From NCBI RefSeq assembly GCF_017353185.1, contig NZ_JAFMYV010000001.1, positions 434,001-498,000 of the forward strand: a DNA stretch of 64,000 nt, read 5' to 3'. This document shows, piece after piece, positions 17,508 to 26,584 of the stretch. The position numbers and the translations under genes are program-made. The DNA comes from Fibrella rubiginis. Lineage in GTDB: Bacteria > Bacteroidota > Bacteroidia > Cytophagales > Spirosomataceae. The notes under the pieces are model-generated. The model made no database searches. It saw nothing but the letters and a program-made list of their open reading frames with translations, and was not told the DNA's origin. The number at the start of each line of letters is the position of its first letter. Position 1 is the first letter of the stretch.

Positions 17508-18296
17508 CTACGGCCACAACCGGTTCTTATAGGCTTTCGGTGACGTATTGACCTGTTTTTTGAAAAAATTCGAGAAGTAAAAGGGATCGTTAAATCCGAG
17601 CTGATACGCCACCTCCTTCACCGATAGGTTTTCGTAGGTGAGCAGTCGTTTGGCCTCCGACACGATCAGGCCATAGATCACGTTCTGCGCCGTTTTACCC
17701 GTGTGCGTTTTGGCCAGTTCGGTTAGTTTTAGTTCGGTAGTGCCCAGTCGTTCGGCGCACTGCGCCAGCGTGTAGTGCTGCGCAATGTTGTTTCGTACGG
17801 TTTCCAGAAATTTGAGAAACAGCGCATCCGGCTTCCAGATAGCGTCGCCCCGTTGCACTTTGGCCCGGTTGATAGCTACCAGGATGAGCTTGATGCGGCT
17901 GTGAATAGCAATGAGATGCTGATAGGGCTGCCGTTGCAGCTCGTCCTGGATCGTAGCAAGCTGTTCATGAACAAATGGATTCTCGACAGGAATGACTTCG
18001 TTTTGGTCGAAATGGCAGAAGAGACCGTTATGAAAAATTAGCTCGATGTCGTTGTCGTCTTTGCAGAAAAAATCGAACGTAAAGTCAAGTACAAAGCCTT
18101 CCGCTTTGGTTAGGCTGCTGACCACATGTACCTGCCCCGACGTGATGGTGACAACTTGCCCTGCCCGGAGCGTAAACGTGCTTTCGTCGACAGTGAGGCC
18201 TAGTTCACCACCGGTGCAGTATATCAGCCTGTAGAGCATCAGACGCTGGGGGCGGCCCACGCCAGTTATCTCGCTTAGTGCCCTGATCGCTACCAC
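17508..18296 (-). CDS. AraC-family transcriptional regulator
   Basis: A 262-residue regulator. The N-terminal 150 residues form a cupin-like ligand domain (LRAGQVVTITSGQVHVV). The C-terminal 100 residues hold the double helix-turn-helix, with the signature SVKEVAYQLGFNDPFYFSNFFKKQVNTSPKAY spread over residues about 222-256. It lies 91 bases upstream of the cupin gene on the same strand, so it probably controls the cupin and metallo-beta-lactamase-fold genes. The ligand is not deducible. A TATTTTTG box on the minus strand at 18344-18351 could serve as its promoter. Confidence 0.93.
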   Translation of the reverse strand: MVAIRALSEITGVGRPQRLMLYRLIYCTGGELGLTVDESTFTLRAGQVVTITSGQVHVVSSLTKAEGFVLDFTFDFFCKDDNDIELIFHNGLFCHFDQNEVIPVENPFVHEQLATIQDELQRQPYQHLIAIHSRIKLILVAINRAKVQRGDAIWKPDALFLKFLETVRNNIAQHYTLAQCAERLGTTELKLTELAKTHTGKTAQNVIYGLIVSEAKRLLTYENLSVKEVAYQLGFNDPFYFSNFFKKQVNTSPKAYKNRLWP

Positions 18297-18414
18297 GTCT
18301 GTTCAATCAATAATGTCCAAAGTCTGATGTCCAGCTTTCCGGCCAAAAATACACACGAAGCCGTAGCGTAGGGTATTGCCCGGCCTCGGTAAGCCACCGG
18401 AACGGCTTTTGGCT

Positions 18415-18422
18415 TACCTTTG
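18415..18422 (+). promoter_or_regulatory. Putative -7 box of the helicase promoter
   Basis: TACCTTTG is a full match to the Bacteroidota -7 consensus, placed 71 bases before the helicase start. I see no convincing TTG element at the normal -33 distance. Confidence 0.5.
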
Positions 18423-18493
18423 TTTCATACTCAAGCGGTTAGCTGGCCGGGAAGAAAAGGTCAGCGTCCTATTCACTTTACCAAGCTGTTACC

Positions 18494-20200
18494 TTGACTT
18501 TTCAGGAATTTAGCCTCCACGACGACCTCCGGGCGGGTGTCGAGGCCATGAACTACAAACAGGCTACGCCCATTCAGGAGCAGGCCATCCCCCTCATTCA
18601 GGAAGGAAAAGACCTCATCGCCTGCGCCCAGACCGGCACCGGCAAAACGGCGGCGTTCCTTATTCCCCTGCTCGACAAAATTGCCCACGCCGAACACGAC
18701 CACACCAGTACGCTGGTGCTGGTGCCCACGCGTGAGCTGGCCAAACAGATCGACGATCAGGTAGAGGGATTCAGCTACTTCGTGTCGGCCACGAGCATTG
18801 CCATCTACGGCGGTGGCAAAGGCGACGACTGGGACAAGCAGCGCAAAGCCCTCGAAACGGGGGCCGACATTATTATTGCCACGCCGGGTCGCCTCATCGC
18901 GCACATGCAGATGGGCTATGTCAACTTCGACAAGCTCAATTACCTGGTGCTCGACGAAGCCGACAAGATGCTCGACATGGGCTTCTCGGACGATATTCTG
19001 AAGATCGTGAAAACGATTCCGGCGAATCGGCAAACGCTCTTGTTTTCGGCTACGATGCCCGCCAAAATTCGGTCGTTTGCAGCGCAGATACTGAACCAGC
19101 CTGAGGAGATCCGGCTATCGGTGTCGAAGCCCGCGGCGGGGATTGATCAGCGGATCTATCTGGCCAAAGACCACCAGAAACTGCCCTTGCTGGAACACCT
19201 GATGGGTCAGATGGAGGTAGAAAGCATGGTACTGTTTACATCGCGCAAGTCGGAAGTGAACGCCATTGTGCGGGCACTGGCCAAACGCGGCTACGTAGCC
19301 AAGGGCGTTAGTTCAGACCTGGAGCAGGAAGAGCGCGAGGCTGTTCTGCGTGAATTCAAAAACAAGCAGCTCCAGATCGTAGTAGCCACCGACGTGCTCT
19401 CGCGGGGCATCGACGTCGATAACATTACCCACGTGGTAAACTACGACGTGCCGCGCGACGCCGAAGATTACGTACACCGTATTGGCCGCACGGCCCGCGC
19501 TAACAGTACCGGCATTGCCATCACGTTTGTGAATGAGGCCGACATGAACAAGCTGGGTCGGATTGAAAAACTCATCGAACGCAAGCTGGAACGGCTGTCT
19601 GTCACCGAAGAACTGGGCTTTGGTCCGGGTCCGGTGGCGGGCGAAAAGGACGAGCCGGGTCCGTTCAGCCGGGGTCGCGACAATGGCCGCAACGGCCGGG
19701 GTGGCCGCGACAGCCGGGGTGGTGGCCGTCGGGAAGGTGGCCGCGACGGAAGCCGGGATCGTCATGCACCACGCCCCGCGGTGGCAGTCGCTAATCCGGC
19801 GGCACGTGCGGAAACGGCTGAGGTTGCGGCGTTGCCCGACGGTGAGACCACTGTGGTTACGGACGGACAACCCACCGAGGCGGGCCGTGAAGGTCGCCGT
19901 CGGAATAATCGTCGCCGTGGTCGTGGTCCCCGTCCTGAAGGACAACTCGATAAGCCAACCGACGCCAACGGCGTTGCTCAGGCTTCGGCTGATGGTGAGG
20001 TGCAGGTGTTGCCCACTGGTCAGGCCCCAACCGAAGATGCTGCGACAAAAGCCCGCCGCAAGAAACGTCGCCGTAACCGTGGTCCACGCCCCGCTGGTGT
20101 AGAAACGGCCACTGCCGGTGTACCCGTTGACCATAGTGTTGAAGCACCACTGCCTGCCGTTGATCTGGCTCCCATCTCAACCTGGCGCGAAATTGATTGA
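18494..20200 (+). CDS. DEAD-box RNA helicase (RhlE-like) with Arg/Gly-rich tail
   Basis: An ATP-dependent RNA-unwinding enzyme of 568 residues. The motifs come in order: Q motif (ATPIQEQAI, residue 24 on), Walker A AQTGTGKT (45-52), PTRELA (78), DEAD (154-157), SAT (185-187), and HRIGRTAR (328-335). From about residue 375 a low-complexity tail follows, rich in RGG/GRR blocks (GRGGRDSRGGGRREGG) and lysine/arginine clusters, typical for RNA binding and cold-shock helicases. The start codon is TTG; the conserved FQEFSLHDDL segment begins two residues later and no in-frame ATG lies nearby. It is monocistronic, with a TACCTTTG box upstream. Confidence 0.95.
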   Translation: MTFQEFSLHDDLRAGVEAMNYKQATPIQEQAIPLIQEGKDLIACAQTGTGKTAAFLIPLLDKIAHAEHDHTSTLVLVPTRELAKQIDDQVEGFSYFVSATSIAIYGGGKGDDWDKQRKALETGADIIIATPGRLIAHMQMGYVNFDKLNYLVLDEADKMLDMGFSDDILKIVKTIPANRQTLLFSATMPAKIRSFAAQILNQPEEIRLSVSKPAAGIDQRIYLAKDHQKLPLLEHLMGQMEVESMVLFTSRKSEVNAIVRALAKRGYVAKGVSSDLEQEEREAVLREFKNKQLQIVVATDVLSRGIDVDNITHVVNYDVPRDAEDYVHRIGRTARANSTGIAITFVNEADMNKLGRIEKLIERKLERLSVTEELGFGPGPVAGEKDEPGPFSRGRDNGRNGRGGRDSRGGGRREGGRDGSRDRHAPRPAVAVANPAARAETAEVAALPDGETTVVTDGQPTEAGREGRRRNNRRRGRGPRPEGQLDKPTDANGVAQASADGEVQVLPTGQAPTEDAATKARRKKRRRNRGPRPAGVETATAGVPVDHSVEAPLPAVDLAPISTWREID

Positions 20201-20317
20201 CCCGTCTAGTGGCGTATTGCTAACGCGGGATCAGCTACGCGTCAGCCCTACTGCCACCACGCTCCGCTAAACTGTTAGAAAACGGCGTTGTGTGCGTTTC
20301 GTAGGAAACCGCTTGTT

Positions 20318-21640
20318 ATGCTGCTTACCTGCCGTTTATTAAACTGCCTGATCGTTACTGCCACTGTTGCCACGTTTGCCCGTTGTTCGGCTGACAAAAA
20401 AGCCCAAACGAGTCAGCCATCAGCACCTGCGTTTAAGCTAGTTCCCGCCCCTACGCGCTATTTCAATTCCTTCGTCGACTGCAACATGGCCGAGGCGTGG
20501 GTGGGCGATACGTTCCGCATTTTCCCAGGAAAATACGGCGAAGATCCACTCTGGGGTAACGCCCGCGATTTGAAATTCGCCGATGGTGTCAACGCCGAAA
20601 AGGCCTTTAGTAGCCCCAAAGAGGCGTTTACGGAGCCGGTGATGCCCAAAAACGTGCCGGTTGGTCAGCCGGGGCTGCACGGGGCCGTGTGGTTTGAAAC
20701 CATCTACCAGTTACCCGCCGACAAGTCAGGCAGGACGCTGTATGCCGTTTACCACAACGAAAATTACCCCGCTACCTTGCCCTATGACCCTGCTACGGGG
20801 CAGGGATACAAAAACGAACGGTGGCCGCAGGGCCTGACAGGCCCCACCACACCCGCCGCCGTTTGCCGGATTGGGATCATGAGATCGACCGATGGGGGGC
20901 GGCATTGGGAAAATAGAGGCCTGTTTCTGGAGGACCTTCAGCCGCGCCTGATCCTGAAGCCGCAAAACACATCGAAAACGTTTGCCGGTGGCGTGGGCGA
21001 CCCATCGGCGGTGGCTAGCGGCGATTACCTTTACCTCTTTTACGGTGAATACAGTTACCCCGGCACCTACAATGCCGCTACCTACGATGCCGACAAAGAG
21101 CGAAGCGGGCAGTGCATCAGCGTAGCCCGAATTAGGTTGGCCGACCTGGACCAACCGCAGGGAAAAGCCCGGCGCTGGGACGGAAAGGGCTTCAACGCCC
21201 CCTACAACGGAGTAGGAGCACCCATTGCGGCACTGCAGATTCCACCGTCGGCGGGGGGCGGGCCGGCCTCATCGCCCGCAGCGGGCTACCACTGGGGGCC
21301 GTCGGTGAGCTGGAATACGTACCTCAACAGTTGGGTTATGCTGATGGCCAAGGCAACGGGGCCATCATGGGCGGGCAGCAGCATCCATATCGCCTTCAAC
21401 ACCCACGCCGACCTGGGCGAAGCACTTAACGCGCAGGACTGGACTAAACCGCAACTGTTGCTTAATCGTCCCGGCTATTTTCTGTGGTATCCCTCGCTGC
21501 AGCCCATGAACACCCCCGACGACGTGGCGAATAAGCATACCTGCCTGCGGTTGGGCAAACGGGCACGGCTTTACGCCAAACACATCAGGCCCGAAAAGAG
21601 CGAGTACCTCTCCAGCCATATTATTGAGTTCACTAAGTGA
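20318..21640 (+). CDS. Secreted beta-propeller glycosidase-like lipoprotein
   Basis: With the ATG at 20318 the protein has 440 residues; a TTG at 20288 would add ten residues before the signal sequence. The N terminus is hydrophobic and ends in FARCSADKK, a loose lipobox with the cysteine as the likely lipid site. The body has features of a five-bladed propeller or BNR-type sialidase/glycoside hydrolase fold: RSTDGGRHWENRGL (an Asp-box, S-x-D-G-G-x-x-W), GGVGDPSAVASGDYLYLFYGEY and WGPSVSWNTYLNSWVML. This suggests a carbohydrate-active enzyme at the cell surface, but the family and substrate cannot be fixed by eye. It stands alone and converges on the next gene across a strong hairpin. Confidence 0.75.
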   Translation: MLLTCRLLNCLIVTATVATFARCSADKKAQTSQPSAPAFKLVPAPTRYFNSFVDCNMAEAWVGDTFRIFPGKYGEDPLWGNARDLKFADGVNAEKAFSSPKEAFTEPVMPKNVPVGQPGLHGAVWFETIYQLPADKSGRTLYAVYHNENYPATLPYDPATGQGYKNERWPQGLTGPTTPAAVCRIGIMRSTDGGRHWENRGLFLEDLQPRLILKPQNTSKTFAGGVGDPSAVASGDYLYLFYGEYSYPGTYNAATYDADKERSGQCISVARIRLADLDQPQGKARRWDGKGFNAPYNGVGAPIAALQIPPSAGGGPASSPAAGYHWGPSVSWNTYLNSWVMLMAKATGPSWAGSSIHIAFNTHADLGEALNAQDWTKPQLLLNRPGYFLWYPSLQPMNTPDDVANKHTCLRLGKRARLYAKHIRPEKSEYLSSHIIEFTK

Positions 21641-21718
21641 GCCTCCCTAACCGGGTTGATCACCGGTCGGCCCGATCAGCGTAGTTGAGTTGGTGTTGAT
21701 TAACGCGCTGATGCTCCT

Positions 21719-21772
21719 AAAACGGGATAGCCCCGGTACCGCTACACAGCGGTACCGGGGCTATCCCGTTTT
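21719..21772. terminator. Bidirectional intrinsic terminator between convergent genes
   Basis: A perfect 25-bp stem (21719-21743 and 21748-21772; outer end AAAACGGGATAGCCCCGG) closes on the loop ACAC. A-runs at the left and T-runs at the right give a U-tract in both directions. It lies between a plus-strand gene ending at 21640 and a minus-strand gene ending at 21794. Confidence 0.9.
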
Positions 21773-21793
21773 AATTGCCTGTAATGCGGTTGG

Positions 21794-24700
21794 TTACGGT
21801 GCCACGGCTTTACCCTGCGATTTGGTTTTTTTAACCACAAAGGGGGCACAGGTAGTGGGGGGACAAACGCAGGTAGTAGGCAACAGCCTCACCACCGTGT
21901 CGCTGAAACAGCCCGTGGCCGAATACACCCGGATGGTGTAGTCCTGGGGGGTGGCGGGGTTAGGCTGCCCGCCGAGGAGCAGACCGCCCACTACTGCCGA
22001 AAGGGGTTGGGGCGTGGCCAGCAGAGGAGCGGCGGCTGTGAAACTGCTGGCTTTGGTGATGTTGTAGCTCAGGGATGCGCTGCTGCTACCCACCAGCGTA
22101 ATGGCCCCGTTGGCCTGTGGAAGCTGGCCTATGCACTGCGCCGAAACGGCCAGCGCGGTCAGACTCGGAGCGGGGTCGGCCACCACAATGAAGGGACAAC
22201 ATGAGCCGTCGGGGCAACCGCCCAAGCTGGTGGCCGCGACGGTATATTCACCCACGGCCGTAACCGAGAGGGTGCTGGTGGTAGCGCCCACAATGGGCTG
22301 GCCGTTGCGGCTCCACTGATAAGTCGAGTAGCTGGCCGGGGCCGTCAGGTCAAACTGGAAAACCTCGCCTGCACAAACGTGGGCGGGCACACTTACGCAG
22401 GTGGTGGCCGTTTGCTGGCCGGGCAGGGTGATGGTGTTGTAGATGATGCCCTCTTCATTGAGTTGCACCTTCAACGTCAGCGTAGCCACCTGACCACCGC
22501 TTAGGCTGGGAATGGTCCAGGTGCCACCACTGAGGCCCGGAGCAAACGTACCTGTACTGGCGGTGGCGCTGCCCACCAGCGTAACGGCGCTGGAACTAAG
22601 CCCGTCGGTGAGGACCAGGCTGGTGGCAGTGGTACCCGACGTGTTGGTCAACGAGATCGTGTAGGTAACGATCTGGCCTTTTTCTACCTGCTTGAGATCC
22701 ACAGTTTTGGCCAGGGCATAGGTGGGCATGGGTACTACTGAGCAGGAAGTGGGCGCGGAATAACCCACCGTCGCCGAGCCACAGGCCAGGCCCTGGCTGG
22801 TCACCACTACCGTGTGGCTGCCCGAACCCGGCGTTAAGCCGGTCAGGCTATAGGTGGCTGTTGTTTGCCCGCCTGACAAGCTCACTACCGTTGACACTGC
22901 ACCGTCTCTGACGGTCAGCGAGTTGGGCGAGGCGCTGCTCACAGAGATCGTACCTGTAATACTATAGGTGTTGTTGGCTAGGACGCAGGCAGTTGTTGGC
23001 GTAGCCACCGACAACTGGCAGGGCTGGAATGTAACATCATTATCGCACAGGAACGCCAAGGCTTTACCGCTGCCCACGGCTGGTTTTGGAAGATAAACTT
23101 CCCAGGTGTTGACCGGCCCTGTGCTGGCCGACGGGTTCACGATGTAGCGAAGAACGCAGTAGACGTCAAACGTGGTAACGTAGATGTTCCCATCGGGACC
23201 GCAGGCAATTTTATTTACCTGAGTGGAATTCGAGGTAGACGAGGTGGCCCCTGAAGCGGTATAGTTCTGCCAGTTGCTGATGACCACGTCGCGCTTGTCG
23301 AGATAGGTGCCATCGGCCTTATAGTGCAGAATTGCATCGGGGGTTGAGTTATCGGTGCTGTTGAAATTGTTTTTACCCGCCGTGAGGAATGAACCGTCGG
23401 GCAGAAATTTGATGCCCATCAGCGTACGTTTGAGATCATTGGCCACCAGCGTTGGAGTTGTACTCAGGTTGGCATCCACTTTGGCAATAATGCCACCCTT
23501 GTCGCCCCCCGAGAAGCCAAACCCCCGCGACACGAACACGTTACCCGTGACGGGTTCAACCGCAACGCCCCACAACTGCTGCTGCCCACCTGAACTGGCC
23601 GGGAAGGCCGCCGTCAGCAGTACCGCAGAAGCAACCGGGTTAGCTTTGTTGGTCACGTCGAAGCTTTCAAGCCCTCTGGCCGTTGTGACGTAGAGCTTAT
23701 TGCCGTTATTACTGACTGCCAGATCGTAGAGGGAGGCGGTGGTTGTAAAACTTGACACGAAGGTTTTAGTGACCGCATCATAAATATTGACCTGACTGGC
23801 TCCATTGCTGGCCCCCGGCTGGCCGATGTAGACGTATTTGTTGTCGGGTGATACGGCCAGTGCTTCACCGCCTGTGTTCAGGTTTCCCGCGCCAGGCGCT
23901 GGGTTGGTGCTGTTGGCAGAGGTCGAGAAGGGGAATGTCATGGTTTGCCCGCCGCCATTTGGCAGCAGGTCGCCCACGATCAGGGTAGCTTTGGCGCAGA
24001 GCGTCGAGGTGGTGATAAAGGGGGTTGTGACGAAGGCGGCATCGTAGGTGAAGTTATTCTGGCCTGCCTGTCCCAGCGTGAAGCTAATAATGCCTGCCGC
24101 GTTAGGGTCGGTGTCAATAGCGTCGGCATTAGCACCCGTGGCTGCGTTGGCTTTGGCGCTCAGGCTCAGTGTATTGAAACTGGTGGGGAAACACAGCGAA
24201 TAGCTGCCGCCGTAGGTCAGGCCCGTGAGGCTGTACACAAAGCCCGTGGTGGGAGTACCCGCTGCGTTCGAGAAATAATATTCACCAGCGCTATTGGTGA
24301 TAGCCGTAGCGATGGTGGTTGAGCCGGGGCCTTTAAGGGTTACGGTCACGCCGGCCATCGGTGGTTCACCGGCATCCTGTACGCCGTTGTTGTTCGTATC
24401 GTTCCAGACCCGGTTGCCAATTTCGATGGGCGCGGCTTTACACATAATCTCAATATCGCCAACGCTGGAACCCTTCGAGAAAAGCTCACCGGATGGGACA
24501 ATCTGAAAATCACGCACTTCGTCGCCGGTAGTGTTACTAAATACCGAAAAACCGTTGGTATTAATTACGTTGACTGGGTCCATGACACTGGTAACGACCT
24601 GGCCACTGCCATGTACTAGCGCCAGGCCCCCCAGGGCCGTTTCGTAGTGGTATGGATCAATGTATTCATCTGAATAGAATTCAGCAATTGACAGTGTGTT

Positions 24701-26278
24701 GTCATTATTGTTTTTGCCCGTAGTGCCATTGCCATTCGTGCCGCACAATCCCCCGTTGTAGGGGTCCAGCACATAGATAGGGTTGGCTAGTGTTCCGGTA
24801 TTACAGGCACGGACAATGTCGCCACCGGCAATCATGGTACCTCCATATTGGTTAGTTCCCACGGCATCGTAGCTGCCCGGTACGAACTGATGCGAGAACC
24901 GGTCAGTAATACCAATCACCAATGAGCCGTCGTCATCAAAAACAATATCCGACAACAGCGGCTGCGGATAAAAACCATAATCCTGGTTTATGTCGCTAAT
25001 GTTTGGCGACACATTTTTCTCCCAGGTGCTGATCCAGTTGTGCCAGCTTTTGGTGCCAAAAACCTGGCGACCATCATTAATGACGCCCCGTGTATAGTTC
25101 AGGCTGAAAGCACTGACTGGCGCCGAATTAAAACTGAGCGTGGTGACGTTGAATTCATAAATCGAGGCTGACAAACCCGAAGCAGTGCTCGTACTACTGT
25201 TAGCGCTGCCATCGCAGGTAATGCTAGCGTAGATGTTGCCTGTGATGGGGTTGATACCCATGCCGAACGGACGTCCTACGCCACTGGGGCAACTCGTTGC
25301 CGGAAACGCATAGGACGTAATATCGGCAGGAGCGGGATTCGTAGCTGCATTATTGTCGGCGTCGACGGCAATGCGATAAAGCTTTTTGTCAAATAGGTTG
25401 ATTGCGTAGAGATACTTGCCGTCAGCACTGATGTCGATGTCGCCGAGGCCAACTTTGCCAACGGCATCGAACGGGTTCTTTCCGCTCTGAATTTCGTCTT
25501 TGAAGTAATCAGCAGTATTATGGGGGTCTGTGCCAGCGTTGAGCGTGACAAACAGGCTGGTGGCTGATGCGCTGGGCGTAGACGCGCTGCTGGTGCGGTA
25601 AATGGCGCCAAGTCCGCCAGAGCCAAAAGCCGAGTGCCGCTTCATAAACGCACCCGTGAACAGATCATCCGTTGAACGTCGGTAGGCCGTACCCCAGACG
25701 CTACCCACCGTGGCAGAAGCACTCGATGCCGGCGAAGGCGTGTTGAGCATTTGTTTGGAACCCGCGTCAATACCCGATGCTTCATACGGAACGGTGACCA
25801 CCACATTTTCATCAACGGCTCCCTTGCCAATTAAAAAGCAGGGAATAGCCACAGGTGGATTTGGCGGACAGTATTCGGCTGGCCGGTTGACACCCAGATT
25901 GACTACGTCACCACCCGCCGCAAACCGAATGCCCGTGCCGTTGTCAACACCAGTCATGGTCTCGTAAAAACCTGTTGGCACGTTGGTAAATTCGAGTCGG
26001 AATAGGCCGCCGCCGGTGGTAAGGGTGTAGCCGCCTGTGCTGGATGTCGTTGCCGAAATGGGTGCGGTACTGCTGTTACTGCTGTAGGCTGTAACGACAA
26101 TTCCCTGTACGCCAACTTCTTTGACCTCAGCGGTGGCAGCAGCAAACGTACCGTCTCCATTAAAGTCACGGTAGACCGTACCCGAGATAGTCTGTGCATA
26201 ACCGGGAAGAGCGCAGAACGCCAGGCTAACGAGCAACCAGACTACCGCCCGAAGCGTTTTGAACGTAGATATATGCAT
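21794..26278 (-). CDS. Giant SdrD-like/DUF11 secreted surface protein (paralogue A)
   Basis: A 1494-residue protein with a signal peptide ending near PGYAQ. The order of parts is: a CnaB/SdrD-like segment (TVYRDFNGDGTF, about residues 33-110); a long region resembling a beta propeller; a clear SdrD B-type repeat (NRVWNDTNNNGVQDAGEPP near 619); a second propeller-like region with YVTN-type blades (VSPDNKYVYIG near 803); a DUF11 repeat (KTVDLKQVEKGQIVTYTISL near 1191); and an Ig-like domain (YQWSRNGQPIVG near 1319). The end (TCVCPPTTCAPFVVKK ... GKAVAP) is not a T9SS type A tail. Surface structure or adhesion is likely. It shares most parts with the next gene. Confidence 0.85.
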   Translation of the reverse strand: MHISTFKTLRAVVWLLVSLAFCALPGYAQTISGTVYRDFNGDGTFAAATAEVKEVGVQGIVVTAYSSNSSTAPISATTSSTGGYTLTTGGGLFRLEFTNVPTGFYETMTGVDNGTGIRFAAGGDVVNLGVNRPAEYCPPNPPVAIPCFLIGKGAVDENVVVTVPYEASGIDAGSKQMLNTPSPASSASATVGSVWGTAYRRSTDDLFTGAFMKRHSAFGSGGLGAIYRTSSASTPSASATSLFVTLNAGTDPHNTADYFKDEIQSGKNPFDAVGKVGLGDIDISADGKYLYAINLFDKKLYRIAVDADNNAATNPAPADITSYAFPATSCPSGVGRPFGMGINPITGNIYASITCDGSANSSTSTASGLSASIYEFNVTTLSFNSAPVSAFSLNYTRGVINDGRQVFGTKSWHNWISTWEKNVSPNISDINQDYGFYPQPLLSDIVFDDDGSLVIGITDRFSHQFVPGSYDAVGTNQYGGTMIAGGDIVRACNTGTLANPIYVLDPYNGGLCGTNGNGTTGKNNNDNTLSIAEFYSDEYIDPYHYETALGGLALVHGSGQVVTSVMDPVNVINTNGFSVFSNTTGDEVRDFQIVPSGELFSKGSSVGDIEIMCKAAPIEIGNRVWNDTNNNGVQDAGEPPMAGVTVTLKGPGSTTIATAITNSAGEYYFSNAAGTPTTGFVYSLTGLTYGGSYSLCFPTSFNTLSLSAKANAATGANADAIDTDPNAAGIISFTLGQAGQNNFTYDAAFVTTPFITTSTLCAKATLIVGDLLPNGGGQTMTFPFSTSANSTNPAPGAGNLNTGGEALAVSPDNKYVYIGQPGASNGASQVNIYDAVTKTFVSSFTTTASLYDLAVSNNGNKLYVTTARGLESFDVTNKANPVASAVLLTAAFPASSGGQQQLWGVAVEPVTGNVFVSRGFGFSGGDKGGIIAKVDANLSTTPTLVANDLKRTLMGIKFLPDGSFLTAGKNNFNSTDNSTPDAILHYKADGTYLDKRDVVISNWQNYTASGATSSTSNSTQVNKIACGPDGNIYVTTFDVYCVLRYIVNPSASTGPVNTWEVYLPKPAVGSGKALAFLCDNDVTFQPCQLSVATPTTACVLANNTYSITGTISVSSASPNSLTVRDGAVSTVVSLSGGQTTATYSLTGLTPGSGSHTVVVTSQGLACGSATVGYSAPTSCSVVPMPTYALAKTVDLKQVEKGQIVTYTISLTNTSGTTATSLVLTDGLSSSAVTLVGSATASTGTFAPGLSGGTWTIPSLSGGQVATLTLKVQLNEEGIIYNTITLPGQQTATTCVSVPAHVCAGEVFQFDLTAPASYSTYQWSRNGQPIVGATTSTLSVTAVGEYTVAATSLGGCPDGSCCPFIVVADPAPSLTALAVSAQCIGQLPQANGAITLVGSSSASLSYNITKASSFTAAAPLLATPQPLSAVVGGLLLGGQPNPATPQDYTIRVYSATGCFSDTVVRLLPTTCVCPPTTCAPFVVKKTKSQGKAVAP

Positions 26279-26523
26279 AATAGTGACAGGTAATTGTACG
26301 AAAACTAAGTAGCTTCCTTAAGCATACAATTAGTGTGCCACGGCTAATTCCGCATTTTTACTTATAAGAAATCTATCCGTTTAGTTGCCTGTGCAACTTC
26401 AGGCAGGGCTAGACAGACATCATCAGCAGTCCTAAAAAGGTGTAGGTTCGCTTAACAATTGGTGTGCCAAGGATCTGCGCCATCAGCAGAAACTGCACGA
26501 TGATTAGCAGGAACTAGATGTAC

Positions 26524-26561
26524 GCCAAAAAGGTCACTGGAGAACCAGTGACCTTTTTGGC
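26524..26561 (-). terminator. Intrinsic terminator after paralogue B
   Basis: A perfect 17-bp stem (26524-26540 and 26545-26561; arm GCCAAAAAGGTCACTGG) closes on the loop AGAA. It sits 23 bases past the stop of the gene ending at 26585. The U-rich part lies inside the stem (AAAAA/TTTTT), so the hairpin is of the symmetric kind and the efficiency of termination is uncertain. Confidence 0.75.
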
Positions 26562-26584
26562 ATTGATAAAGCAAAGAAGTAGGA

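Noticed and set aside
19313..20134. Long open frame opposite the helicase tail
   Set aside because: It is the complement of the Arg/Gly-rich low-complexity tail and has no support of its own.
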